Shown here: positions 23,301-35,391 of the stretch, piece after piece | Position numbering within the stretch: the stretch's first letter is position 1 | How the letters are laid out: each line of letters opens with the position of its first letter | Assembly: GCA_020064725.1 (NCBI GenBank) | Contig: JAGTWJ010000017.1 | Span: 2,480,001 to 2,544,000 of the forward strand | Source of the DNA: Drechslerella dactyloides | Taxonomy: Eukaryota; Ascomycota; Orbiliomycetes; Orbiliales; Orbiliaceae | Length of the DNA: 64,000 nt | Direction: 5' to 3' | The notes under the pieces: generated by a model | Database searches by the model: none | The model's input: the letters and a program-made list of their open reading frames with translations, nothing else | Told to the model about the DNA's origin: nothing | Program-made: the position numbers and the translations under genes

Positions 23301-26300
23301 AACATATCAAAATATTTTAGACCACAACCGACAAGATATTACATAGGAGTGTGAATCGCTGGGTTCAGAAGTAAGAATCTGGCTAGAAGATGACAAAGAC
23401 GCTATAATTATCCTGTGCAATGGTAATATTTCACAAGACGGAACAACATTCGATCAAAGTATCTTCCCAAATTCGCATGCGACTGGATCGCGACTAAATT
23501 TCGAGGCGCTATGGCATATATAATGAAATTGTCAGTTGGCGTCGCTCGATCGATTGAAAACTGTCGCCTGTGCGCAAGAGAATGACTTACCAGCGCGACC
23601 GATCGAGTCAGTAGATCATACGACCACCCGAAGAAGCAGGCCGCGACCCCTATCTCGAGAAAGAGCATGTTCAAGCTACCGTTGTCCACTCTTGAATGCG
23701 CAGCGCAAATACGACACCTCATGATATCCATTTACACAAATTTCATTAACCACAGACAAGGCGCCCATATTTTATGACTATCTGCCTATTTAAATTTATA
23801 ATATCTGTGTTTCCAAAGATGAGAAGCAATCTCACGCATCACATGCGATCCCCCAGATACTTCCAAAGCATGGAATTAACTTGCAATCAGAAATCTCATC
23901 AAATGATTGTCACCAACTGCAGGCCAATCAACGTCACCCAGGAGGTATACACGCATAAAAGAGGCGCAAATATCATGATATCCACTGAATATATGACCAG
24001 GACGAGTATATATCACATACGCATGCGATTTATTAGTTTGAGCTTCTATAGCTTGGTGTTTGTGGATGCGCCATGCACCCATCCGAATCTGCTTCTCAGA
24101 ACACAAAGACAACATTCTGGATGAAGCGATCTTAGCTGATACTAAGATAATATTTACTACCTGCATGAGCGCTGGCCGTCATCGAATCCACGGATTCTGC
24201 CATGCATCTGAGTTCGCCATATCTTCAGCCATGCTGAAGTCGGGAAAGGTCATGTTGAGTATACTTCTCGATCTTTATTTGAATCATGATATCAAATACG
24301 CCTGACTACTACTTCACCTACCATCAGAATTATATACCACGGCAGAAAAACACGTCTTCAAAAGCCAAGCTTTCCGATATGCATATATGGGGTGCCGAAG
24401 ATGAGCCTGGAGGCTACTACTTCAATATGTCGCCTACTCAAACCATGATCTGTTCTTGAAATGATGCAGATGGCGTCCGCCTATTTAAGCATGATCAACA
24501 TAACCTGCATCCTCGTATAATCCGACGATTGCTGTTGATAAAATGGCAACATTGTCAAGGTGACAGCGATGCCGCCAGATGTGAACGCTCGTATCAAGAT
24601 GTATTCGAAGACCTCAAAATTGTTTATGAATATATACAAGATTCTAACAGGTGAGCTAAATAATGCGCCTTGAACACGCTAGCAGCATATGGGAAGCCAG
24701 TGATATGAATACTTCCCTTCATATAGATACCAGCTCGATGGAGACCGAGTTCTCCTAAACATGAATATACCACACAGCAACATTCTGGAACGATGAGACA
24801 AGATATCCAATAATAAAGACAGAAGAGCCAAGGGTGATGATACGTTAAAACTATGGAGAACTTCAAATATAACAGCTAACAATGCTGATCAACAGTCGGG
24901 ATTACATGCAATCCTGTCAGCGGCGCAAAAGAAGACGTCCATGTAGCTACAGATCTGTCATTGCTCCTATGAACGTGAGTCATCTTAGTATTCCGTTCAC
25001 AAAAGCACGAGTCGAGATGTGCGGTCGTGAAACTCTCCCGGTTCCTCGATATGGCGAGAAACTCTGTCGGCAACATAATACGCTGCACAGTGGGATATCA
25101 CTGTCCTCGAGCTCGGAACGATGGTTTTAAAGCTAGATCAACAATGTCGTATGAATTCTGAATTGATTACACACGACGAACACTCAAATGATGAGTCAAC
25201 AAAGAAATTACGAACTCAAACGCTGATAACATGGCAAATCTGACAGGCTGTGGCAAAGGAGGCTGGCTCAGAAGATGCGACGAACAGCGAGCTCAGTCTT
25301 CAAAATGTTCATGATTAGCCACAGAGTATGACGGGTCGCCCAGGATTTGATGATCAAAATACACCAAGAAGCAACAAGGTAAAGGAGCTGATGTTCCGCG
25401 ATTGATTGTACCATGTTCATCTCGGACGGATAATCTGCAGATGCTCCTACCGGAAGTTTCCAATATTATGGAAGAATATGCTTAGAGTTTCAATCGAGAT
25501 ACCACTAAGATGCAAGGCATCATGAACCGGCGAACTCATCAGAGAAACTGCATGGGAGATGTGAAGGCCTGTCCGATCTTCAAGAAGGCACTATCTCACC
25601 AAAATCCAGAAGATAAGCCATGGTATCTAAAAATAAGTAGTGCTATTTGACAGACTTTAAGATGCCAGACGCACGCTCAAAACACCGATGGTTATAATGT
25701 CTATAAATTCACTCGCGATTGGATTTCAATGTGTTTGATACCGTAATTCTTCGCTGTCTTGACCATGGAGCTGGGATTTCAGGTCTGTCGTATCCCGGTA
25801 CTGACAGTGAACATGGGGATATTTACTGCCTGGAAGTATGGCATATATGGCAGCTTACGATCGTGAGCAGGACATCGGGGCCTTTCAGGAAAGAAACCGC
25901 CCGAGGGAATGAATCCCATTGACTTCAACAATTATTTTGCTACCGTTCGAACCGTTCAGCATTTTAAGGCCATGGAATACGTGTGATTGGACGCCGTATG
26001 AGGCTGGGTTCATGTAAGCGATAGCAAGGAGAAGCATGCCGTCAAGCTCTTTATGTGCTGATAGATATGTATACGAGAGACTACACAATGAATTGTACAA
26101 TGGAGGTAACGTCGTGCGATTGAGCATAGTTATATGCAAATCCTTCTCACGCAAACTCCGATAGAACCATGTCAAACCATTTATCTGCAGATATGAATTC
26201 GGAACCGACGATGAATAGCATATATACGAACAATGATCCAATCGACATGGTCGTAGGTCCTCATTGCACAAAACTCCCGATTAGACCATCCAGCAGTCCT

Positions 26301-26350
26301 CGAGCACCGCGCCACAGGCCATGCGAAGGCGAGGTCTCGGATTTTTTTTA
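17301..26350. other. Gene-poor block of decayed coding debris
   Basis: About 9 kb without an intact gene. Composition is intermediate (neither the GC-rich coding type nor the extreme AT type at 1-3.4 kb), and frames of 60-140 codons begin and end abruptly on both strands. Some pieces look protein-like, e.g. 18397-18822 (141 codons) and 19109-19535. The block is preceded by a TATA box (TATAAAAG, 17953-17960) and a 70-nt CT-rich tract. I recognise no transposase, reverse transcriptase or integrase motif. Best reading: old, point-mutated and indel-broken mobile or repetitive genes. Confidence 0.5.
19109..19535 (+). pseudogene. Frameshifted protein-like fragments, family unknown
   Basis: One frame from 19109 reads IFVETLVIDGKSIVI, then RSVTFHDEGNRKDDIRYQ, then PDPYFWG, before a stop near 19240. 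About 75 nt later another frame (19314-19535) reads CDGLPHGPCIEHVLAF, DGNMEPEMKLWLMGSDG and KFGRLRK. Their amino-acid make-up is that of real globular protein and the two frames lie on the same strand, which suggests one former gene broken by indels. No family is recognised. Confidence 0.35.
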
Positions 26351-28560
26351 AATCTGGAACGAAGCAATCGACTGGAGATTTTTAATGGCCGCTTTGGTTA
26401 GGCTGGGTTGCTAGATGTGCATGACTCGCTGCGATGGTGCTTTCGCGTGGCACAGGATTTGTTTAAGATCCTTGGGATAGCTCGGTAGCTTGGGATTCAA
26501 CAGATGTTTAGCTTTGCGTCCATATTTATAACCTATGTTATCAGAATACAACAAACAATAAGGACTCTATCGATAGTGGCGTGTCTCAATCCGTTGCGTG
26601 TGTAGATGTATCGTAGATCGGTAATAGCTAGCCTAGATGTGTAGATGGCTTAGCTGGCCAGGGCGCGGTTCATGTGATATGATATCATCGGAGTTGTAGC
26701 GTTTCGTGTCACATTGCGCGTAGATGAGCCCAGGGGGCGGGTCCGAATTCCGGGCCTGATAGTGAGTGAGTGCATTCCAACAGGCTTTAAATGCCACAGG
26801 TCAGAGCCGAGTTCCGGCAACGTGAAATGCTGTAACGTGATTTGGTCCGGATTCTGCTGGAGGAATTAACGTCGCATTGCATTGAGTGCATGCATGCATG
26901 CCGACGGTCGTTCGTAGCGCTGCGCTGCGCCAACTGTGGTATGCAGGTTCAACCTTTTAGCAGCTAGTAGCTGCGAGGTCAAGCCACGCTGTAAGCTTCA
27001 GGATGGAACAATGTGATGGAATTTATATCTGAAAGGGTATTGAGATTTAATTTTTTTTTTAATTTTTCAACCGTCGTAAAAGTGATACAGATAGGACACA
27101 GCCGTTGGAATGATGTAAAGTGATTTACCTCGATGCCGCCGAGCCGATGATACTGCCCAGATGCACCGTCGTCTGTTGGGCTCGCATAAATCCGCCCCAA
27201 GACATCTCCGGTTTCAAGCCGAGGGCCCTGGTTCCTAGGGTCGAGCTTGCGTGCGAAGGAGCATCGCAGCGTTCCCACAAGGCTGCAGGTAACCGCGTGT
27301 CGGTGTTCTAAAATTGTCAGCGTGCAGTGGGTTTATTGGGTAGGTAGGCTGGTAATTTCCGACGCTGGGTTCGCAAACGTGATACCATGGCGATCGAGTC
27401 CGCTGGGACGACAGACCGGGCGTGGAGACGGAGGGTTTTCACGAATCCATTGGTTGAAACGGGTGCCCAGGCTGCGTGGGTTCGTGGACGGACGGGCTCT
27501 TTCTGGGCAAATCTCGGCTTCGGATATGCAGGTGAGGAGCCAGTGCAGGCAGATATCTGCCTTTTTTTGCATGCCGGAGCTTCTAGAAGCTGGGATGAAT
27601 GCGAGGTTCACGATGCTTGACGGGCTCCGGCTCGGAGCAGCCTCAGGTAGATTGAGGCTTGGCCGTCCGAGCAGCGGCTGTAGCAGATACACTGAACGAC
27701 TCAAACGTCGTCGTCCGAGGGAGATCCGAGTGGAGATAAACTCCGACTGGCCGAGCGAACGGGTGAAACTTTTGCTCCGTCATCCATTGCTCAGATACAA
27801 TCAATACATGGACGATACCGGAGAGCGGAAGCAGAACGAGCTTCGCGTCCGTCGAGGTCGATTGAATCGAGCAGCTGGCCGGCGTCTCTGTAACTCGCGT
27901 GCCTGGGAATCCGCCCGACTTGGTGGGTCGTTCCCTGAAGGGTCCCGTCCGAGGTTTGCCTGGCGTCTCAGGATCCATACCAGTCGACACCCACCATCAT
28001 GCTCTCGCGCTAGTCGTGGGTAAGCTCTGTTTCTACGGGATTGCTGCTCCCGTTTCGAGACGCAGGAGGGCGGCGGGCTGCGATTGGTCCCCGACGGGAA
28101 GGCGTGCTGGGGGGGCCCATGGGCAGGCCCATCAATAGGAGAGGAGATGAAGGGCGTTCGGGTCCGGCGTGAGTGCTTGGCTGGCGAAGTGAGGTGAGCA
28201 CGGAGGGAAGGCGAGGGAGATATCGTCGACGGCGTTCAGCCTCACCGCGAAAGAAGCCCGGGACATGATACCGCCACCGGCAGGCTGCTCTCCTGAGCAA
28301 TACTAATCTGAAGCGGACGGACGACCAGAACTGCATTTTTATATTTCACGCCCGCATCCGCGTGCCTTTGGCGTGCCGTCGAGCGAATATTCTCCTTTTC
28401 CCCGTCGTCGACTGCGCAGGAGCTGTCCCCTTCAAGCTGCCGCGGGCGTCTTAGCAGGTTATATCGTTCCCACTAATTTGCCCCTGCATACGGCAGAAGA
28501 ACCACCTCAACTCTCCTCGAACGTTAGCAGTTCTTAGAGCAAGATACTTAAGTTAGTAAG
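26351..28560. other. Intergenic, no supported gene
   Basis: Includes a T-rich tract at 27049-27067 and the palindromic run TGCATGCATGCATGCC near 26890. The longest frame here (27247-28023, plus, 258 codons) has Arg-rich composition, overlaps equally open frames on the other strand and has no recognisable domain. Confidence 0.45.
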
Positions 28561-29505
28561 TAAGTATATATCTCGAGCCCGGGCGCCCTTTTCCGAGTCA
28601 TCGTTGCATGCCAGGGGCTCCTCTGGCCTGATTCCGTATATAAGCTGCCGCATACCAATCAGCGTCCGCCGTCGATTCCGACAAGCCCACAGCTCAGCTC
28701 AGGTTCGGCCCTGCATTACATCGCCTCTTCTCCTTCCTCCTCCTCCTCCTATCCTCCTTCTTTCATCCTCTTCTTCTTCTTCTTCTCCTTCATCGTCTTC
28801 ATCTCACCGTCTCTCCTCTCCCCTCGTCGTCCTCCATCGACTCCCGCAGGCTCGCTGTTGCAGCTCATCGACCACGGTCTCGCTTCCCCTCGCTGTCGCT
28901 AATTATATCCTCAGGTATTGGTGTCGGCATCCTCGTCAGCTCCTCCCTCTCTAACCGCCACCCCTAACAAAACCCCGACTTCCCTCCTCGACCCGACCTC
29001 AGCCTTCATGGTTGCAACCCCGAGCAAGCTCTTTTCCTAGCGAGACTTTCCTTCAGCGAGGAAAAACTCCTTTGAGGTCAGCAGGAACTGCAGGAGATTG
29101 GAATCTTCTTCACCGACTCCGGTAGTCCGCCGACCTTCGTTACCTTTTGGACAAAGCTCCTACCTCCATCTACACTCGTCCATTCACCGGTGCAAGCATC
29201 CGTTTCAGAGGTACGTATCACATATCCTGCTGCGAGTCTCCTGGCTCTCATGTCCGCCGGTCTCCGGAGATGTAGCTGATCGCGATCGCACGGCAGTCCA
29301 GCATATTTCAGCCCGAAGCCACAGCGCTCCTGCATCCAGCCAGCCCGCATAAGCCGCGTCCTTCCTTCCGACAGAAGCAAAAAAGCCAATCGTAGCATCT
29401 AGAAAAGCTACCTAGCCTAGCTTTCGAGTAATATTATATATATACACGCATCCGAATCTTATAGCATCTTCAAGCGTCGCGCTTAATCGATTTTAACAAA
29501 GAAAA
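28561..29505 (+). promoter_or_regulatory. Presumed promoter and long leader of the VTS1 gene
   Basis: Roughly 0.9 kb upstream of the VTS1 start contains a long polypyrimidine tract (about 28725-28800, repeats of TCC/TTC), several upstream ATGs (e.g. 28608) and a possible leader intron donor (GTACGTATC near 29211). No coding gene is supported. Long CT-rich leaders are common for regulatory genes in filamentous fungi; the actual transcription start is not visible. Confidence 0.4.
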
Positions 29506-31471
29506 ATGGCAACGAACCGCAACAGCACCCCGGACGGCGCGGCCTCGTCTCTCAGGCCTCCCACGAACCGTGGCCACCATCTTCGCGCGTCTGCGGATAT
29601 GTCCGCGTTCAGCTCTCCCCTCGGCAGCGCGCGTCAGATCCGTCCCGCTTCCGAGGTCTATCTGAACGCCGGGACACCCCCCGCTCAGAATGCCGAAGCC
29701 GAAGCGTACGACAAGGCAGCCCAGAAATGGCTCGCCGACCTGGAGTCTTACGAGAACACGCTCGATGAGATGGCAGCTGCGACCTTGGATCAGGAGTTCA
29801 AGGACGAGCTCAGCGCCATCGAGCAGTGGTTCCGCGTCCTCAGCGTCGCTGAGCGTACAGCTGCCCTGTACGCTTTGCTGCAGCAGACGACCCCGGTTCA
29901 GGTCCGCTTCTTCATTGCTATCCTGCAGCAGATGGCTCAGACTCAGACCAGTCTCGTGACCGGTAAGCGTCAGCACGTACCCCGAGATATCGATCACACT
30001 CTAATATACGTACAGATCCACTGTCGAGCAGGATGAGCGAGCTCATGGTCAGCGAGCAGTCCCGCCACTCGTTCCCATCTCGGCCTCCACCATCTCCTAC
30101 GACCTTGACCAACCGGAACTCTCAGTTGGACCCGGCCACCGTCAGTGCCATGTTCCCAGAAGCCGCAGCTGCACTGGCCACACAGCGAGCTCGGTACAGC
30201 CAGGTTTCCGGCGTAACCCCGGGTACCAAGTCCAATCGGAACAGCGCCATCTTCGAGACCAAGCCTTCCAGCTCTTTGTCCATCATGTCCTCAGCGAACC
30301 CGCCTTCCTCGCCTTGGAGGCGGGATGAGAGCGTTCCCCAGCCGAGCGCGAATGGGAACGACAACAGGCCCAAGTCCGGCCAAGATAATAGGCCCCCCGC
30401 AAAGGAGTCAATGGGCAATTGGCAAGCTCCTCCCCGTTCCGCCGGTCTCCGATCTCCAGGGATCCCAGCCTCGACCTCCGGCAACCTCCAAACCACGACG
30501 ATCACCAGTCACAACGGTGGAAATGGCAATGTGGAAATGCCCGAGCTCTCTCCGTTCCCTCCTGGGGCCAATTGGGCGTCTATGGTTAATACCCCAGTTG
30601 TCCCCATGTTTGGAAACGACGCCATGTCCGCTGCAGTCAATGCTGATATGGTGGCGAATGCCACCGCGATGAAGCTTGCTGCCATGTCCACTGTCAACAA
30701 TCGCTTTATGATTGACTCGGACGTCCGCAAGTACAGGCGATCCAAACCCGATGCCGCGTCGATGCTGAGCCCGGGGCTCTCTCCGGGCCAGCCCCAAATT
30801 CCGTCCATCGCGCAGAATGTGATCATGTACAATGAGAGGGGTCAAGCGGTTCAGATTCCTGCTGCTGCAATGCAGGTAGCTGCAGCTCAACAGCAGCTCG
30901 CTTCGTCCCCCGGTCTCCCCAGCGCAGGACTCGCTCGTAAGTTGTGAATTCATTCCTTTCTTTATTGCCAACAACGCTCTAACTTATCATTTCATCAGAT
31001 CTCGGATCTCCTCAAAATAATGGATTCTTGACGCCCTACGGATCCCCACTCCTCAGCGCCGGTCCAACGATCTCGCTCAACCAGTTGGTTGGAGGCGGCA
31101 GCGAAGGCTACCACAGCGATCACTCCGATATCACTGGCCGTGGCCGCAGCCCGCGTGGGCGACGGGGAAGCAGCAAGCCACCTGAGGACCCCACTGATAT
31201 CAACCTCCTGAACGACATTCCTGCCTGGCTGCGGAGCTTGCGGTTGCATAAGTACACCGACAATCTCAAAGATCTGAAATGGCAGGATCTCGTCCAGCTT
31301 GACGACGAGGCCCTTGAGAAGCGCGGGGTTGCTGCTGTTGGCGCTAGGCGCAAGATGCTCAAGGTATGTCCCTTCATAGCCGATATGATCAAATTGATAC
31401 AAGATGCTAACCAACTGCGATAGGTGTTCGAACAAGTCAGAGACGCTAAAGGGGACGGCAAGCTCGCCTAA
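29506..31471 (+). CDS. VTS1: VTS1-like SAM-domain RNA-binding protein
   Basis: Vts1/Smaug proteins bind hairpins carrying CNGG loops through a SAM domain and recruit Ccr4-Not to degrade the mRNA. Four exons (29506-29962, 30016-30936, 30999-31363, 31424-31471) give 596 residues. The N-terminal helical region (KAAQKWLADLESYENTLDEM, then LSAIEQWFRVLSVAERTAAL, then TTPVQVRFFIAILQQM) is the conserved Vts1 N-terminal domain. The middle is Ser/Pro/Asn-rich and disordered. The C-terminal SAM domain (about 529-590: DIPAWLRSLRLHKYTDNLKD, LKWQDLVQLDDEALEKRGV, GARRKMLKVFEQV) contains the RNA-contacting Lys/Arg helix (GARRKML). The protein ends shortly after it. Confidence 0.93.
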
Positions 31472-32235
31472 GCAGTTTGTTTCGTAACACACAGCGGACA
31501 CGCATATAAAAAATACGTCCAGGACAGGCCGTGATCGCGATCAGGCTTCGAGACGCCGACCTTTGCTTTCTCATCTTTCCCTTCGCAAAAACGTTCGCCA
31601 CCGGCATGAAAGCTACCCTCCTTAAAATTTTACACCCAATGCCTTATATAACTCCCGCGCACTTTTTCTTCTTCTTCATCTTGTAATGCATCATCATGCA
31701 AGCTAAGCTTTGTACGAAGTTGACGATACGATTCCTTCATGTTTATAAGTTTTCTACATTTTTCACAACTGCTCGCCAGGCGATGGTAGGGTAGCTTCTC
31801 GTTCACTTACACCTTTTAACGCTAATAAGAGTCATCCTTTCTCTTCTACCAATATTACTCCCGTAAACCAAACAGTTCCCTTTCCGGGTCCAACCATATT
31901 TATAATAAACAGGCCGGCCGTAAGCTGTTGTCGTGCTCGTGCGGGCAGGTGGGCGGCCGTTGTGAAGTAGCTGCGGGGTCTGTGCGTTGGCACCAGGAAA
32001 ATATTTCGATGCGCCTTAGCGACTCGGCCACCGCATCACATCCCACTCCAACTAACGTTACACCCCTCGCCGTATATAACCATCACGCACAGGCTAGCTC
32101 AACCTCACTCTCACTGCTTGAGCTACCGCTACAGATACTATCTATCCAACGCCCGATAACCGTATCTCATACCATCCTTAATTGTAATCGCAGTCCGTCT
32201 TCGTCCGCCCCGCCGGTCAGCGGCCGTGCCTCACG
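31472..32235. other. Intergenic: VTS1 3' flank and UGO1 promoter
   Basis: A CT-rich stretch (about 31660-31690) and T-rich tracts follow the VTS1 stop. A TATA-like TATATAA lies near 32072 upstream of the UGO1 start. No gene is seen. Confidence 0.4.
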
Positions 32236-33841
32236 ATGTCGAACCAATACACGCCCAATCCGCTACGACCCTACTACGTCCCTCCCGCCCACGACTTCCT
32301 CACGGGCAAGCTCTCGACGACACACGCGACCGCGACACACACGCTCTCCTCCACCGCCGCTCGAAATGCCACCGTCTCGTCGCTCGGCTCCGCGACGCGG
32401 GACATGCTCTCCGACCTCGACTACTCGGATTACCTTGAGACGCCCAGCGCGACGGCCATGGTCCGCGACATGTTCGATACGGCGGTGATGCGGTATACCA
32501 GCGTGCTGATACTGCAGCCGTTCAAGGTTGCCAAGACGGTGATGCAGTGCCAGTACGTTCCGCGGAAGATGCCCGGGGCGGTGCCGTCGAGGAGTGGCGT
32601 GAGGGGTGCGGATGGGGTGGAGGGGAGTGCTGGTGCGGGCAGCAGGAGGGGCAGTGCTGTTTCGCCGGAAGGGTTTGCGGAGTACGGCGGGGAATGGAGC
32701 GGGGGGTATAACGTGAGTTTCGCCCAAGTTACTTTGTGGAGTTAAGGCTAACGGGTGTGATGGGTGTTAAGCAGGAGGGCGAGGATTCGGAAGATGAGGA
32801 CCCCCCGTACTTTGCCTCGAACGACAATCTGGACGAGTCGTCCGCGTGGTCGGGCAGCCAGCGGCGGAAGCGCGGGCAGGTGCGCGAGCGGAACCCGAGT
32901 CGCGGGCGAAAGATGACGGATCGCGCCGGGCGGATGATAACCGACGCGACGAACGCGGCGCCGCATGGCGAGAAGGCGGAGCATCCGTGGCAGATCAGGC
33001 CGCGGAAGGCGGGATCCGTCGGCGACACGCTGGGCGCCCTGTGGAACAAGGAGGGGATCTGGGGGGTGTGGAAGGGTAATATCATATCTCTACATAACCG
33101 TCGCGAGATATACGTCGCTGATATATCTATTCAGGCACAAACTCGACGTTCGTCTACACGATCCTGACGTCGACAATTGAAGCGTGGACGCAGTCCTTCC
33201 TCTCCGCCGTCCTCAACGTCCCGGACCCGTCGCTCACCGAGGCAATCGACTCCCCCAACCCGCTCACAGCAATCTGCATCGTCGTCGCCTCCTCAGCAAT
33301 CACCGCCCTCCTCCTCGCACCGCTCGACATCGTGCGCACCCGCATCATCCTCGCTCCCGCCGACGACAAGCCGCGGACAATGCTCCCGCTGCTCAAATCC
33401 CTCCCGTCCTACCTCTGCCCGCCGTCGCTCGCGCTGCCGACAGCCCTGCACGCCGCGCTACCGGCCTTCGTCTCGAACGGCATGCCGTACTACCTCCGCG
33501 TCAACTATGGGATCGACCCGGTCGTGCGTCCGGCGCTGTACACGATGTGCTCCTTCTTCTCGTCGACGGTCGAGCTGTTCGTGCGGTTGCCGCTGGAGAC
33601 CAGCCTGCGGCGCGGGCAGATTGCTGTTGCGGCGCCGCGGAAAACGATCGTGCCCGTCGGTCCGTACCATGGACCTGTCGGGACGCTGTGGAGTCTGTGC
33701 AAGACGGAGGAGAGCGGCGGTGTGGGCATCGAGGGGATGTATCGCGGGTGGAAGGTTGGCATCTGGGGACTGCTGGGCACGTGGGCGATGGGCGTGTTTG
33801 GCGGTGCGAACAGCGCGAGCATGGCGGGTGCGCAGTTTTAA
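32236..33841 (+). CDS. UGO1: UGO1-like mitochondrial fusion protein (modified carrier)
   Basis: Ugo1 is an outer-membrane member of the mitochondrial carrier fold that links Fzo1 and Mgm1 during mitochondrial fusion. Three exons (32236-32712, 32775-33075, 33135-33841) give 494 residues. The N-terminus (YTPNPLRPYYVPP) and LQPFKVAKTVMQCQYVP match the family. The middle is acidic and low-complexity. Carrier signatures are degenerate except PLDIVRTR in exon 3, and PLETSLRRG near the end, as expected for Ugo1 rather than a transporter. Exon 3 carries several hydrophobic segments, e.g. AICIVVASSAITALLLAPLD. It is downstream of VTS1 in the same direction; no functional link is implied. Confidence 0.88.
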
Positions 33842-34717
33842 TGGCAGGATACTCCCTCGCTCTACTTGCTACAAGGTCGGGTGAAGGAGGCGGATTTTGG
33901 GAGAGTGATGTTTTTGCATGCGGGCGTTCTACGGTTGGCATGACATGAACCTTTTGGAGCACATACGCACGTACGCGGCGGGTGCGGTAGGATAGTATAT
34001 ACTTACATACATAGTGGGCGGGCTAGACGGGATCGATTCTCTTCTCTGTATGTGTATGCGTATGAATACACTCAGCTCTTCGAACACATTACCAGTCGCA
34101 AATGTGAAGTAGGATTTAGTGTGTAAATGCGGGTTGTGAAACTAATGCTGCAATCATCGCCGTCTACGACTTGAGCCGCGGACGCTTTCGATTCACCATC
34201 TGGGACTCTTGGAGCCTTAGCTCACGCTAGTCTTGAGGCCCCCCACCGTGGCTGTCGGGGAGTGCGAAAGAGGGCCGCAGCCAATTAATTGCAGTGTTCC
34301 GTACCGCAGCTTGCAAGGGACAACAGAGCTCTCGAAGCAGGTTCAACATCCAGGTGCAGATTGTATGTTGGATTCGACGGCTGCACTGCAGCTCGGGAAG
34401 CTTCGGAGAGGACTGCAGGCATTAGAGATATCAATTGGTAGAGTTATTGTCAAAGTAATTGTAACATTGACCTCTCTAGCTCTGCGAGCTTCCCGCGCGG
34501 TTGGAGAAACGCCGTCGACGAATATCATATCGCGAGTGATATAGCTACAGACTCCGTTCTAGCGACTCGGTATAGTGACGGGGTGTAGAAGCCTGGCTGG
34601 TCAAGCTGCGGGGTATATTATACTATATCCTCAGATATATATATCACGGTTAACGGGTAAGCTGATCCTAAGCTTAATCAACTCCAATTATATCCTCTTG
34701 TATATATGATAGCATAT
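33842..34717. other. Intergenic, no gene seen
   Basis: The 3' flank of UGO1 followed by a stretch becoming AT-rich towards the foldback element. No supported feature. Confidence 0.4.
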
Positions 34718-35391
34718 GATCAAAAGATACATATTCGTTTTTTACCCTATATATGCGTTCAATCTACCTCATGTATAAGAGTAACTTTCCTGCTAGTATA
34801 TACCAAGGTCTATGCTATAAATGAAATTTACCTGTAGAATACTTAACTTTTAGGGCTATGTTTAGCTGCTATTAGACTGTGTAGCAGAAGCTGGCCCACT
34901 CTCCAGCAGAAGCCGGCCTAGTAAGCCGGCCCAGCAAGCAGCTAGCCTGCCAGTGGGCAGCAGCCGGGCCGGGGCACTCTGACTATATAGCAGCTGGAGT
35001 GTATACGCGTCTGTATATGTATATCTATATATACTACTATTAGGCCAGCTGCTTGCTGAATTGGCTTCTGTAGGCCTGGCGCTGCCAACTTCTGGCTGGC
35101 TGACTGCTAAGCTTGCTGGGCCGGCTGCTTGCTGGGCCGGCTTACTAGGCCGGCTTCTGCCGGAGAGTGGGCTGCGCGGCCCGACAGCAGCTGGGCGTAC
35201 CATGAAACTACTTGTTGATATATAATTAAAGATGTTAAGTATTTTACAGGTGGAATTCACCTACAGCGTAGGCCTTGGCGTGCGCTAGCAGGGGGGTTGC
35301 TCTTATACATGAGGTGGATTGAACGCATATATATAGTGAAAGCAGGGCACATATATTAGAAGATATTGAAACGAATGCGTATCTTTTGATC
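34718..35391. repeat. Foldback (inverted-repeat) element with asymmetric RIP
   Basis: The left arm from 34718 (GATCAAAAGATAC) and the right arm ending at 35391 (GTATCTTTTGATC) are inverted copies. They can be paired over about 230-280 bp, including ATGTATAAGAG and GCAGAAGCCGGCCTAGTAAG. They enclose a short AT-rich centre near 35010-35040. The right arm contains an extra piece of about 30 bp near 35200-35230. In the outer part the left arm has T or A where the right-arm complement has C or G (e.g. AGTATATACCAAGGTCTATG against AGCGCACGCCAAGGCCTACG). No ORF of note. It looks like a foldback/MITE element or two element copies in inverted orientation. Confidence 0.75.

Noticed and set aside
27247..28023. 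258-codon plus-strand ORF
   Set aside because: Arg-rich composition typical of shadow frames, equally long frames on the other strand, no domain and no splice context.
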